Assembly (NCBI RefSeq): GCF_001758465.1
Contig: NZ_MJIC01000015.1
Location: forward strand, 806,001 to 870,000
Direction of reading: 5' to 3'
Length of the DNA: 64,000 bases
DNA from: Marisediminitalea lipolytica
GTDB taxonomy: Bacteria; Pseudomonadota; Gammaproteobacteria; Enterobacterales; Alteromonadaceae
This document shows, piece after piece, positions 34,525 to 43,941 of this stretch. A program made the position numbers and the translations under genes. Under the pieces are notes generated by a model. It did not search any database, was not told the origin of the DNA, and worked only from the letters and a program-made list of their open reading frames with translations. Each line of letters begins with the position of its first letter. Within the stretch, counting starts at the first letter, position 1.

Positions 34525-36284
34525 TAGTGTAATCCGCCGCTGGTGGTGACCGGGATCACCGGCAACAAAATTGAGGATGCATACTGATCCCCGCTCAATA
34601 CGGTAATTTCGCCCGGTTCGCCATCGGGATTAGAAAAAGACACTGCCAGTCTGATTTTATGGCCTGCTGGGAAGTTATAGGACATGGGAAGCATGGCGAA
34701 CTCCAGACGCACCGGCGTATCTGCCGGGATTGGTGCTATATCCTGTTGCAGATGCGAGTGATAGGGCAGGCCAAAATTATTGTAAGGTGCCTCGGCCTGT
34801 ACTCGGTGCGAGGCGCGCAGACGACCCACCATCTGGTAAGTGCGGGTACTGCCATCCGGAGCGACATCGAGTAATTGCGCTACCACATCGGTATCGGGCT
34901 GATCACTGGTTATCCATAAATCGATAACGGGGTAGCCTGTGATCTCCAGGTCCTGTGTCAGCGGTGCGGTGTCGAATTGCAGTCCTTTTTGTTGCGGCGT
35001 AATTTGCACCGGGTTAACTTTGGCAGGCTCGCCCATAGCGATAGTCAGCGCTTTTGCTTTGGCTTGTGGTGTCGGCGTTAAACTGTCGGCAGAAAAGTAA
35101 TACCGGGTAGGGCGTTCATTGCTCAAAGGCCAGGTTTCAGACTGACGCCATTGTTCTCCCTCGGGGGCATTGTAGGTGTAATAGGTTACTGCTGGCTCAT
35201 CCATCAGACCATTATCGATGCCTTTTAACCAATAGTCGTAAAATCGCAGCTGTTCAGTTTCCAGCGAGAAATCATTTTGTTCGGCGATGGTTGACCAGCG
35301 GCAATGTTCCTGAGGACCAATAATCAGTTTGCCCTGAGCTTCAGGAACGTTACCAAACATCAGTAGCGGGCCAGCCTTGGTCAGGGATTCATCCCAGTTT
35401 GCTCCGCTGTATACGCCTATTCCGGACTCTTTTATTTTGTCTATGTAGGTGTACATACTGGTTCGTTGCCACCAGTTATCGCCGAGTTCTGCTGAGGGGC
35501 TGTCCCGAAACGGCATACCGACACGCTGGTTAATCGGATCGTCAATATGCTCAGCCTGGGCTTTGGCTAATAAAGTAGCCGCTTGCGGACCATCTACGGC
35601 GGACGCTTCCTTGTCCATATCTGCCATGCTCTTGGTTTGGTAAGGCACCTGGGTACTGACGCCGCCGTAATTAATAAACTCATAGGCATCGAAGTTAGGA
35701 CTGAGTGGAAAAATAGCCTTCAGTGCTGGTGGCATGGTAATAGCGGCCTGTTGTTGACTGCCTCCGGTTGCTGAGCATCCCCACATGCCTATATCACCAC
35801 TGCTCCAGGATTGGTCTGCCAGCCATTCGGTGATGTCATAGGCATCGTTCCAGGCTGGTTCGACAAAGTTGCCAAAGTTAAACAAGCGATTTTTGCCAAA
35901 AGAACCGTACAGCCCTCTGAAATCGACAACTGCGACTACATAGCCATATTTAACCAGATTGATAGGCCCGCTCGGATAAGTCTCGGCCGCGGACTTGCCC
36001 CCTTTCATTCGTCGGTTATAGGGGGTGTGCATCCAAACCACGGGATGGGATTTCTCAACTACTTTGCCTTGTTGCGTTGGCCGGATGATGTCTACTGCCA
36101 GTCTGGTGCCATCGCGAACAGCGACATAACGCGATGACAGTTGCCAGCCGTCATAAAGTACCTCTGAATAGCCCTGATAATGATTGGGGCTGGAGATCCG
36201 TTTGAGCGGTTCAGCAGTGAGCGCCGTGCTGTATAAAACTACGCCAGTCAGCATGGCAAGCAACGGCTTTCTGAGGATATTCAT
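34524..36284 (-). CDS. CocE/NonD-family hydrolase (X-Pro dipeptidyl-peptidase-like), exported
   Basis: The frame extends to 36404, but the ATG at 36284 starts a clear signal peptide (MNILRKPLLAMLTGVVLYS followed by TALTA) and is preceded by AAGGAA, giving 586 residues. The nucleophile is S171 in GMWGCSATGGSQQQ. The N-terminal alpha/beta domain (VAVRDGTRLAVDIIRP, WMHTPYNRR, DFRGLYGSFG) and the C-terminal jelly-roll (FPAGHKIRLAVSFSNPDGEP) follow the family order. Members hydrolyse esters or amides, including cocaine and cephalosporin side chains. It is the first gene of the D4 operon and is located in the periplasm. It probably frees the island's substrate from a conjugate. Confidence 0.9.
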   Translation of the reverse strand: MNILRKPLLAMLTGVVLYSTALTAEPLKRISSPNHYQGYSEVLYDGWQLSSRYVAVRDGTRLAVDIIRPTQQGKVVEKSHPVVWMHTPYNRRMKGGKSAAETYPSGPINLVKYGYVVAVVDFRGLYGSFGKNRLFNFGNFVEPAWNDAYDITEWLADQSWSSGDIGMWGCSATGGSQQQAAITMPPALKAIFPLSPNFDAYEFINYGGVSTQVPYQTKSMADMDKEASAVDGPQAATLLAKAQAEHIDDPINQRVGMPFRDSPSAELGDNWWQRTSMYTYIDKIKESGIGVYSGANWDESLTKAGPLLMFGNVPEAQGKLIIGPQEHCRWSTIAEQNDFSLETEQLRFYDYWLKGIDNGLMDEPAVTYYTYNAPEGEQWRQSETWPLSNERPTRYYFSADSLTPTPQAKAKALTIAMGEPAKVNPVQITPQQKGLQFDTAPLTQDLEITGYPVIDLWITSDQPDTDVVAQLLDVAPDGSTRTYQMVGRLRASHRVQAEAPYNNFGLPYHSHLQQDIAPIPADTPVRLEFAMLPMSYNFPAGHKIRLAVSFSNPDGEPGEITVLSGDQYASSILLPVIPVTTSGGLH

Positions 36285-36392
36285 TATTGTGCATTCCTTG
36301 TAGCTGATGATTTGTGCTCCCCTGCGCATCACTGTTGGTTTGATGGCTGGAGTGAATAAGTTAGCTTTCAACACCAGTAAACGATAAATTAA

Positions 36393-36409
36393 TATGGCTA
36401 CCATCCTAA
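36393..36409. promoter_or_regulatory. TATGG-type motif in divergent hydrolase/MFS promoter region
   Basis: TATGGCTACCATCCTAA lies ~110 bases upstream of both the hydrolase (36284) and MFS (36519) starts. It matches TATGGC-ACCATC of the site at 12777. Inferred shared operator of the D4 operon and the MFS gene. Confidence 0.5.
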
Positions 36410-36518
36410 AATTACATTATATTAACATTAACCTCAATAATTAATTAACTTCTGTCGTGTTAATCGTTACTCACTAAATAAGTACTGGTTAGCGTGATTG
36501 ATAAAGGACTTAAAACTT

Positions 36519-37922
36519 ATGACAAGTCACACTGTTGAACCTGAAAAATCAGAAGTAAATCCAGATATATCAACAATTAATGGGTGGACTGTTAAAAAGA
36601 TAATGGTCTTGATGATGTTAATGTTGATCATGATGTCAAATTATCTTGATCGTCTTATCATGACTATTTTACAGGAGCCCATTAAGCAGGACTTGGGTAT
36701 GTCGGACCTGCAACTAGGGCTTATAGTCGGTCCGGCCTTTGGTTTATTGTATGGTTTATCTACAATCCCGATGGCCAGGCTGGCGGAGCGGTTTGATCGT
36801 ATTACCCTATTGGGAGCCTTTGCTGCGATCTGGTCGAGCTTAACCGTGTTATGCGGCGCTGTAGGCTCCTATGCACAACTTGTTATCGTGCGTATGGGGG
36901 TCGGTATTTCAGAAGCTGGTGCTCAACCTGCCTGCCATTCACTGGTAGCCGATACGTTCCCGCCGCGCCAGCGCGGACTGGCAACAGCCTTACTGGGTAT
37001 GGCAATGCCTCTTGCTGGATTTCTGGCGCCGTTAGCGGGCGCCTATATTGCCGATGTGTATGGCTGGCGCTGGGCTTTTGTTTGTGTGGGGGCGCCGGGA
37101 ATTGTGTTGGCTATCCTGTTTCGCTTGAGTAACAAAGATCCTCGTAAACAAGCAAATGCCTCATCAGGGACAAACGCATCGACGCCGGTAAAGCCTAACT
37201 TTTTGGCCGACCTTAAATGGTTGTTTACCAATAAGGGATTTATGCTGATCTTTATTGCCAGTGCGTCGGCATCCATGGTCATGACATCCGCGTTAATGTT
37301 CACTGCGTCGTTTTTTCTGCGTAAATTTGAGTTGTCGTTGCAGGAAGCGGCCATCGTGTTGTCTACCGGCCTGGGTTTTGGCGGTGTTATTGGCACGCTG
37401 TTAGGTGGTTGGCTGGCGGACCGGTTTTCCGGTGCCCATGGTCAGTCCTATATGCTGGTTCCCTGCCTTGGCGCATTAGGCGGTGGGGTGAGTTATTTTA
37501 TTGCCTATGGTGTTGAAACCTGGGCGGTCGCCGGCATTTTTGTGGTTATTGCCAGCATCTTCAGTTCATTGAAAAATGGCCCTAACTTTGCCTCGGTGCA
37601 GACGCTGGTACCGGCTCACATGCGAGCCACTGGTATAGCGGTACTGATGTTAGCCATTACCCTGGTCGGCACGTCGTTAGGTCCTCCATTGGTTGGGGTA
37701 TTAAGTGATTGGGCGGCGTCAGATGCATTTCCTGCTGCACTGGGCGACTATGCAGAAATCTGCCATGGCGGTTCAGACCTGGCTGGCGAATTAAAACAAG
37801 CCTGTACCAGAGCTTCATCCAATGGCTTGCAATCGGCATTGCGATTCAATGCGGTGCTTTATGTGCTGCCGGTGTCGTTGTTTCTTGTGGCTGCCAAATT
37901 TATTCGTCTAAAACTCGACTAA
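36519..37922 (+). CDS. MFS transporter, spinster-like
   Basis: The frame opens at a TTG (36498), but ATG 36519 with AAAGGA upstream gives 467 residues and matches the paralogue at 8626. Twelve membrane segments are expected. The characteristic segments are LMLIMMSNYLDRLIMTILQEPIK, ARLAERFDR, GVGISEAGAQPACHSL, and ADRFSGAHGQSYMLVPCLGALGGG. Differences from the paralogue are concentrated in the central loop, which is shorter here. It is divergently transcribed from the D4 operon and shares its control region, suggesting co-regulation. It probably imports the same class of substrate or a released product. Confidence 0.93.
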   Translation: MTSHTVEPEKSEVNPDISTINGWTVKKIMVLMMLMLIMMSNYLDRLIMTILQEPIKQDLGMSDLQLGLIVGPAFGLLYGLSTIPMARLAERFDRITLLGAFAAIWSSLTVLCGAVGSYAQLVIVRMGVGISEAGAQPACHSLVADTFPPRQRGLATALLGMAMPLAGFLAPLAGAYIADVYGWRWAFVCVGAPGIVLAILFRLSNKDPRKQANASSGTNASTPVKPNFLADLKWLFTNKGFMLIFIASASASMVMTSALMFTASFFLRKFELSLQEAAIVLSTGLGFGGVIGTLLGGWLADRFSGAHGQSYMLVPCLGALGGGVSYFIAYGVETWAVAGIFVVIASIFSSLKNGPNFASVQTLVPAHMRATGIAVLMLAITLVGTSLGPPLVGVLSDWAASDAFPAALGDYAEICHGGSDLAGELKQACTRASSNGLQSALRFNAVLYVLPVSLFLVAAKFIRLKLD

Positions 37923-37950
37923 GTACTGTGGAGTGGCGCTTTAAGGATTA

Positions 37951-37984
37951 AAAAAGGGGGACTTGCGGTAAGTCCCCCTTTTTT
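37951..37984. terminator. Bidirectional Rho-independent terminator
   Basis: AAAAAGGGGGACTT (37951-37964) pairs with AAGTCCCCCTTTTT (37970-37983). The A and T tracts on either side make it usable in both directions, between the MFS gene and the convergent serine hydrolase gene. Confidence 0.9.
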
Positions 37985-38007
37985 CTGAGTAATTCGTGCC
38001 TGTCTGA

Positions 38008-39480
38008 TTAACGTATTATGGCAGGCACAATGTAATCGCTAAGAAAAGCATCATATTTCGCATTGGTCGAAGTAACGACTACCACCATATTTTCGTCGGG
38101 CAGAACGGTGATTGTCTGACCCAGAGCGCCGCGCGCCATGAAAGCGGTGGCACCTTTAAAATGTTCGTATGACTCAGTATTGAGGTGCCAGTAGAATCCG
38201 TAAGGATAATCACCTTTGGCGGTTTGTTGTTGGGTCGATTCTTTAATCCAGGCCTCTGATACAATTCGTTTGCCCTGCCATACGCCTTTGTCCAGCATCA
38301 TCTGGCCTATTCTCGCAAAGTCGAGAGGGGTAATGAAAAAGGCGCCTGCCCCGTTTGGCGTGCCGTCAGCAAAGTAGGTCCAGCGCTGCTTTTTAATCCC
38401 CAGGGGTTGCAACAAATATTGTTCGGCAAACTGGTCGAAAGGTTTACCCGTTGTTTTAGCTACCAATTGCCCTGCCAGTGAAGGCAGGCCATTGTCATAG
38501 GCATAAGTCATACCGGGAGGATGCACCAAAGGCTGATCGAGCATAGCCTGAATGAAATCCGCTGCAGTGCTGATGGTAATTGGCGATGGAATATAGGCGC
38601 CGGAAGCCATGGATAAGACCTGTCGAACTGAGATGGCCAGATTCTCCTTGGCCCATTTCGTTGCCCGGTATTGCGGAAAATAAGACGCAAAAGTGGCGTC
38701 CAGATTAAATTTGTTTTGATCCCAGGCGATTCCGGCCACGATGGCCGAGATACTTTTAACCACGGACCAGGTCTGGTGTGCATCATCAGAACCATGCCCC
38801 CAGAAGTATTCGGCCATGACCAGTTTACCATTCCGTAAAATCAGCACACTTTCTGTTTTAGACTCTGCCGTTTGCCTGAGTATGGTATTAACCATGGCTT
38901 CCAGTTTTGTGCGATCAAGACCGGCTTGTTCCGGGGTAACGGTGGTAAACGTATTGGTTTGGTCAATCGGCTTACGATAAGCGTAAGTAAGTACAGGCTC
39001 ACCGTTATCCCCGACCCGTGGATACATGAAGGCTTTAGCGGCTGCATTATTATGGCTTAGCGTCGCTACCCTTACATCCTCTATTTTGCCTGATAAACCA
39101 TAAGCGCCAACGGAGATTTTAATGGTCTGCTCATCGTCAGCCAGGGTACCTGAAACTTCGGCCCGGGCTTTGCGTTGTGGACTAACCGGAAATTCAGTAG
39201 TAAAGGAAAATGTATTGCCACTAACGGCAACCAAAAACTCGCCTGCTTTGGGTTTTGTCAGATCAATGGCAACCAGTTTTCCTTCGCTATTTCGTTTGAA
39301 TTCGAAATCTATCAGTGAAGGCAGGCTCACCGCAGTATTCTGGATCAGCCCGACGCCGTTCCACCGACCGGTTAAGCGGTCCTCGCTGGCATGCGCTTGC
39401 AATGAAGCTAAGAGGCCGCAGCAAAGTACGAATAGTAGTAAGGTTTGCAGTAAAGACTTGTACGATTTTATAGTTAACAT
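38008..39480 (-). CDS. Beta-lactamase-class-C-like serine hydrolase, exported
   Basis: A 490-residue protein with an N-terminal membrane/signal segment (LLQTLLLFVLCCGLLASLQAHA). A ~110-residue beta-rich domain (40-140) is followed by a penicillin-binding-protein-like domain with the SxxK motif S239-V-V-K242, the YxN motif YAYDNG and a GALGQTI segment in place of the KTG triad. Such enzymes act as esterases, peptidases or amidases rather than lactamases. The additional N-terminal domain is common in this subgroup. It is transcribed alone in the minus direction. Together with the CocE-like and Tat-exported hydrolases it makes a third exported acyl hydrolase in the island. Confidence 0.87.
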   Translation of the reverse strand: MLTIKSYKSLLQTLLLFVLCCGLLASLQAHASEDRLTGRWNGVGLIQNTAVSLPSLIDFEFKRNSEGKLVAIDLTKPKAGEFLVAVSGNTFSFTTEFPVSPQRKARAEVSGTLADDEQTIKISVGAYGLSGKIEDVRVATLSHNNAAAKAFMYPRVGDNGEPVLTYAYRKPIDQTNTFTTVTPEQAGLDRTKLEAMVNTILRQTAESKTESVLILRNGKLVMAEYFWGHGSDDAHQTWSVVKSISAIVAGIAWDQNKFNLDATFASYFPQYRATKWAKENLAISVRQVLSMASGAYIPSPITISTAADFIQAMLDQPLVHPPGMTYAYDNGLPSLAGQLVAKTTGKPFDQFAEQYLLQPLGIKKQRWTYFADGTPNGAGAFFITPLDFARIGQMMLDKGVWQGKRIVSEAWIKESTQQQTAKGDYPYGFYWHLNTESYEHFKGATAFMARGALGQTITVLPDENMVVVVTSTNAKYDAFLSDYIVPAIIR

Positions 39481-39510
39481 AGGTTCTCTTCAGATTGGGC
39501 AGAGACAGGA

Positions 39511-39544
39511 CAGCTTTTTGTCACTTGTTAATGACAAAAAGCTG
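39511..39544. terminator. Perfect hairpin, possible terminator or attenuator
   Basis: CAGCTTTTTGTCA (39511-39523) pairs perfectly with TGACAAAAAGCTG (39532-39544) around an 8-base loop. It lies between the Tat-exported hydrolase and the serine hydrolase on the same strand. The T run is inside the stem rather than after it, so terminator function is uncertain. Confidence 0.45.
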
Positions 39545-39583
39545 CCAGAAAAGGTTTCTCGCGGTGAATCAGTAGCCTGCCAT

Positions 39584-41041
39584 TTAGCTGGCTAAAGACG
39601 CTTGTTTTGCTTGTTCAATATAGCGTCCCAAACAAGGAGCCAGAATATAGCCACTGGACTTACATTCTTTGGCCGCGGCGGTTACCTTATCCACATAATC
39701 CTGATGAGTGGGATACAGTGCTTTCAGGGTCCCGGCGGTTAGCGGTGTTGTCGTGCCGCGCAAACCATTGGCCGCATTGAGTGCTTGTAGCGCACTGTCA
39801 TAAGTCGCTATCGGCGCTTCCAGTTCGGGTAAACGTAAGCCGCCTTTGGCATTGCCAAATTCATCGCGCATTACCACCGGTTTGCCCTCGGCGGTCGATA
39901 GCTTAATGGGCTCGGCCACAGGAGGAAGCTTTCCGGCATCTATCCAGCTAATCAGGTGCATCAGTGCGGCATCTGCGGCGTCCTGCCAGAGTACTTCGCT
40001 GCCCAGTTCAGCCGGGCCGCTATCATACAGCCCATCGCGCTCACGAATTTTGTTAATAATTCGGTCCCATCCTGCTGGCACATGAGAAGCGCCGGCGACC
40101 TCCCAAAAGCGCAGGTAATCGCTGTCAGGCTGGCGGGCGCGACTGTTAACCAGTACTTCTGTTTCTGAGTTAACCATAAATACCGGTGTTTTAAGATCAT
40201 CCCGAATGAGCGAGGCATAAAGTTCACGGTTTTTAGCCGGAGCACCGGTCTTTTTATCGACAGTGATGTCAGAAAATGCGTAACCGGCACCAAACTGAAT
40301 GGTAGGTAAAAAGCCATCAAAGACTTTATCCCGCAGATGGATAGCGTTTATGTAGGTGCGCAATCTGCCGCCCGATTGCGATGCGCCTGTGGCAATAACT
40401 TGTTTAACCTTTAAGCCCGCCAGAGGGTCAACACCCTGGCGCGAGCGGTTTGGTCCGACGGCTTTCCCCGCCTGACTAAAAATATCGTACGAAATGGAAT
40501 CGCCCGGAATAGACAAGCTGCCATAGCGCTGTGGATCCCAGGCATGCAAACCTTGTGGTTTGTCGGTAACGCCTGTTATGCCAACTTCCTGACAACTAAC
40601 GCCTACATACACAAAGCCGTTTTGATATAAACCGTTGGTAACCATACCTATTGTGCAGGTGTCATGACCGGCAGTTGTATTTAACCATTCTGTAACAACT
40701 GTGCCATTAAACCGACTGTGATCCTGAGGCCGGCGAACCAGCAACCGGGTTTTAAACGGATAGGTCCCCATGGGTTCTACCGACCATTTCCCATCAAAAC
40801 CCAACTCGCCATTTGCCTGATAGCGAGTGGCTGTACCCTCGATGAAGTACTCTTCTTCAACATAGCCAAAATGGCTGAGATCACCCGCGTAAGAACAGAA
40901 AGGATAGCCATGCCTCCCGCCTGTGATAGGGCCGCTAACCTTAATTGACTGACTTGTCTGAATGGCCTGCGCAAGCGAAGGAAGTAGTGGTGTTGCAAGG
41001 ACACTGGCAACAAGTCCTTTAGTAAACTGGCGTCTTTTCAT
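39584..41041 (-). CDS. Tat-exported alpha/beta hydrolase (Abhydrolase_10-like)
   Basis: A 485-residue protein starting with a twin-arginine signal (MKRRQFTKGLVASVLATPLL, cleavage near AQA-IQTS). The nucleophile is S221 in ATGASQSGGRLRTY. The segments VVTEWLNTTAGHDT, GFVYVGVSCQEVGI, WDPQRYGSL and a late SDYLRFWEVAGASHVPAGW match the large alpha/beta-hydrolase-domain proteins (PF20091 type). These are found with catabolic clusters, including steroid and terpenoid ones. It is exported folded to the periplasm. Substrate unknown; an ester or lactone is likely. It lies upstream of the serine hydrolase gene and divergent from the MarR gene at 41254. Confidence 0.87.
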   Translation of the reverse strand: MKRRQFTKGLVASVLATPLLPSLAQAIQTSQSIKVSGPITGGRHGYPFCSYAGDLSHFGYVEEEYFIEGTATRYQANGELGFDGKWSVEPMGTYPFKTRLLVRRPQDHSRFNGTVVTEWLNTTAGHDTCTIGMVTNGLYQNGFVYVGVSCQEVGITGVTDKPQGLHAWDPQRYGSLSIPGDSISYDIFSQAGKAVGPNRSRQGVDPLAGLKVKQVIATGASQSGGRLRTYINAIHLRDKVFDGFLPTIQFGAGYAFSDITVDKKTGAPAKNRELYASLIRDDLKTPVFMVNSETEVLVNSRARQPDSDYLRFWEVAGASHVPAGWDRIINKIRERDGLYDSGPAELGSEVLWQDAADAALMHLISWIDAGKLPPVAEPIKLSTAEGKPVVMRDEFGNAKGGLRLPELEAPIATYDSALQALNAANGLRGTTTPLTAGTLKALYPTHQDYVDKVTAAAKECKSSGYILAPCLGRYIEQAKQASLAS

Positions 41042-41175
41042 TTTTGTGTTCCTGATTGGTAGTCATTGCTGTTGATAAATGTAAACAGGTCGGAATAAGG
41101 CTGACCTTAAGTATGGTTCTATTACAAAAATGTTAACAGATCAATGTTTAGTAGATGTTTATATTGTTATAATTG

Positions 41176-41201
41176 TATGGTAACTTTATTAAATATGTGA
41201 A
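41176..41201. promoter_or_regulatory. TATGGTAAC motif before MarR gene
   Basis: TATGGTAACTTTATTAAA followed by TATGTGA starts ~78 bases upstream of the MarR start at 41254. It shares TATGG and TGTGA with the catabolic-promoter motifs and TGTAT-GTAACTTTA with the site before the first MFS gene. Possible autoregulatory site. Confidence 0.4.
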
Positions 41202-41253
41202 TTGGACCAGGCCTTGATCTCTTTGCGTGGCCCATACTTTCAAAGGGTTTTGT

Positions 41254-41709
41254 GTGGATAAGAAGCTAACAAAGAACAAAATTAACTGGGGGCGCACAGT
41301 AGATTTTCTCGCCGCCCAACTGCGTTCTGCACAGATGGGAGTCTACAACCACTTTGTCGATTGGTTCTCAGCAACAGGGTTGAGCCCCAAAAAATTTGGT
41401 GTGCTTTATGTGATAAGCCTAAACCCGGGCGTTAATCAGCGTCAGTTAGCCAATGTGCTTTCTACCGAACGCGCAGCGTTTGGTGAAACGCTGGCTCGTC
41501 TGGAAGAAATGGGGCTGATAGAACGCCAGCAATGCCAGATAGATAAGCGAGCGAAAGTGGCAACGATTACACCGAAAGGAAGTGAAGTACTGGAATCCGT
41601 TCTCGAAGAAATTTCTGAGCAGGAAGCTAGCTTTACGGCTTGCCTGAGCGATCCGGAAAGGCAAATGCTTATTGCGTTATTACTCAAGGTTAACGCACGT
41701 ATCCGATAA
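41254..41709 (+). CDS. MarR-family transcriptional regulator
   Basis: A frame exists from 41227 (GTG), but the second in-frame GTG at 41254 is preceded by AAAGGG and aligns with the paralogue at 13252, giving 151 residues. It contains INWGRTVDFLAAQLRSAQMGVYNHF, the helix-turn-helix NPGVNQRQLANVLSTERAAFGETLARLEE and the wing IDKRAKVATIT. It is about two-thirds identical by eye to the 13252 regulator. It is first in a plus-strand operon with the beta-oxidation genes (58 bases to the next). A ligand-responsive repressor of the island is likely; the effector is unknown. Confidence 0.92.
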   Translation: MDKKLTKNKINWGRTVDFLAAQLRSAQMGVYNHFVDWFSATGLSPKKFGVLYVISLNPGVNQRQLANVLSTERAAFGETLARLEEMGLIERQQCQIDKRAKVATITPKGSEVLESVLEEISEQEASFTACLSDPERQMLIALLLKVNARIR

Positions 41710-41767
41710 CGTGCTGCCAAAAGACTGAACATTATTAATTAAGCTTAAATGCGGGAGAGTTTTGCTT

Positions 41768-43927
41768 ATGAATACGGAAAGCTTTGTGCGGTTGCAAGAG
41801 CTTGAACAAGGTTACTACAGCCTGGTGCTGGATTTTGCCGGAGCACCACTGAATGTGCTGAGCCAGAATGCATCTCACGCTTTAGGTGAAGTGCTTACGC
41901 AGTTACCGCTTGATCAGATACGTGGTTTGGTCATAAGTAGTGCCAAACGCGGCTTTGTGGCCGGCGCGGATATTACTGAGTTTTGCGCCACCTTTGCCAG
42001 TGGTAAGCAAGCAGTTTATGACTATGCGATGAGTGTCCACGCCATTTTAAATACCATCGAAGACTTACCGTTTCCTACGGTGTGCGCGATCCGTGGTGAT
42101 GCCTTGGGAGGCGGTTTTGAACTGGCATTATCCACCGATTTTCGGGTGGTCAGCGACAACGCCAAACTGGGTTTACCTGAGGTGTCATTAGGCATTATGC
42201 CTGGTTGGGCAGGTTCGGTACGTTTACCACGACTCATTGGTCTGGATAACGCTTTACAGTGGATATTACAAGCGCGGCCGTTCAAGGCTGCCGAAGCGTT
42301 AAGAGTCCACGCGGCCGACGCCCTGGTTGCTGATGCCATGCTCGAAGATGCGGCATTGCAGTTAATAAAACGGGCAGCCAGTGGTGAAATTGACTACCGC
42401 AAAAAACGCGCGATGAAAACGCAACCTCTGGGCATTAGTCAGGGTGAACTGGAAATGGCGACCAGCGCGGGTTTAGGTTTGTTTGGCGGACAAAACCCGG
42501 CGCATTACCCGGCTCCCTCTAAAGCCGTTGAATCACTTAAGGCTACCGTTAATCTCGAACGTGAGGCGGCGCAGGAAAGGGAGTGCCGCGATTTTGTAGA
42601 TTTAACCTCAACGCCTACCGCGCGTAGTCTTATTAACCTGTTCATGAGTGACCGTGAGGTCCGTCGTGATAATAAAAACTATGCCGGGGATGGCAAGGCA
42701 CCCAAACAGGCTGCGGTACTCGGCGCCGGTATAATGGGCGGCGGGGTGGCTTATCAAACCGCCTCTACCGGTACTCCGATCCTGATGAAGGATATTAACT
42801 CCGCAGCCATCGATGCCGGACTGGCCGAAGCGGACCGATTGATGATTGGTCAGCTTAAACGAGGGCGCATGAAACCCGAACAAGCGCTAAAGACAACCCG
42901 CCTGATCCAGCCTCGGCTGGACTACTACGGTTTTGACAAGGTTGAGTTTGTTGTCGAGGCAGTGGTTGAAAATATTGCGGTAAAACGAGCGGTATTAGCC
43001 GACGTGGAACAGCAGGTAGCGGAAGATTGTGTGCTGGCTACCAATACCTCTACCCTGACTGTCGCCGAAATGGAAGATGCCGTAACGCGGCCACAAAACT
43101 TATGTGGAATGCACTTTTTTAATCCGGTCCATCTTATGCCTTTGGTTGAAGTGATTAAAGGTGAAAAAACCTCCGATGAAGCCATTGCCAAAGCGGTGAA
43201 TTATGCCCTTTCAATGCGCAAGCTGCCGGTAGTGGTGAAGGACTGTTCCGGTTTCCTGGTTAACCGTATTTTGTTTGCCTATATTCGTGCTTTTGCGGTA
43301 CTGGTTAATCAGGGAATAGATTTTGTTCGCATCGATAAACTGATGGAAAAATTCGGCTGGCCAATGGGGCCGGCGACACTGGCCGATATGGTTGGCATGG
43401 ATACGTCCGTGCATGCCTCAGCCATTGTGGGCAAAGCGTATCCGGATCGCATGAGTGATGTACACAATGCTACGCATATATTGCTGGAAGCCGGGCGCTT
43501 AGGGCAAAAATCCGGGGCTGGTTTTTATCGTTACGAACTGGACAAGCGCGGCAAGCAAAAGAAATTACCCGACCCTGCTGTTAGCGAGCTACTGGCGCCG
43601 TTAGTAACTGATCCGGTTGAGTTAACCGATCAACAGATAGTCGAACGGTTAATGTTACCGTTCTGTTTTGAGGCTGTACGTTGTCTGGAACAAAAAGTGG
43701 CTGAGTCGGTAGCGACTATCGATATTGCACTTGTTAGCGGCGTAGGATTCCCGCGTCATCTGGGCGGCATTTTCGGCTATATGGATCAAATTGGTGCTGA
43801 GCAACTGTTGGCACTTTCAAGTACTTACGAATCGTTGGGCGAAGCCTACGCGGCGCCCGATACTATCAGGCAAATGGCCGAATCCGGTGACAGTTTTTAT
43901 GCCTTTTCATCCCCGGTTATCAAGTAG
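41768..43927 (+). CDS. Fused enoyl-CoA hydratase / 3-hydroxyacyl-CoA dehydrogenase
   Basis: The start is ATG 41768 with GGGAG upstream (the TTG at 41762 is less likely), giving 719 residues, the size of FadB/FadJ alpha subunits. The N-terminal crotonase domain has the oxyanion segments RGFVAGADITEF and GDALGGGFELALS and the catalytic glutamates in GGGFE and LPEVSLGIMPGW. The NAD domain begins AAVLGAGIMGGGVAY. HFFNPVHLMPLVEVIKGEKT carries the catalytic histidine, and the C-terminal 3HCDH domain follows. It catalyses hydration and oxidation of enoyl-CoA in beta-oxidation. The thiolase gene follows by 14 bases, as in fadBA operons. It lies within the island, so it is probably specialised. Confidence 0.94.
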   Translation: MNTESFVRLQELEQGYYSLVLDFAGAPLNVLSQNASHALGEVLTQLPLDQIRGLVISSAKRGFVAGADITEFCATFASGKQAVYDYAMSVHAILNTIEDLPFPTVCAIRGDALGGGFELALSTDFRVVSDNAKLGLPEVSLGIMPGWAGSVRLPRLIGLDNALQWILQARPFKAAEALRVHAADALVADAMLEDAALQLIKRAASGEIDYRKKRAMKTQPLGISQGELEMATSAGLGLFGGQNPAHYPAPSKAVESLKATVNLEREAAQERECRDFVDLTSTPTARSLINLFMSDREVRRDNKNYAGDGKAPKQAAVLGAGIMGGGVAYQTASTGTPILMKDINSAAIDAGLAEADRLMIGQLKRGRMKPEQALKTTRLIQPRLDYYGFDKVEFVVEAVVENIAVKRAVLADVEQQVAEDCVLATNTSTLTVAEMEDAVTRPQNLCGMHFFNPVHLMPLVEVIKGEKTSDEAIAKAVNYALSMRKLPVVVKDCSGFLVNRILFAYIRAFAVLVNQGIDFVRIDKLMEKFGWPMGPATLADMVGMDTSVHASAIVGKAYPDRMSDVHNATHILLEAGRLGQKSGAGFYRYELDKRGKQKKLPDPAVSELLAPLVTDPVELTDQQIVERLMLPFCFEAVRCLEQKVAESVATIDIALVSGVGFPRHLGGIFGYMDQIGAEQLLALSSTYESLGEAYAAPDTIRQMAESGDSFYAFSSPVIK

Positions 43928-43941
43928 TAAGGAGACTTCAC

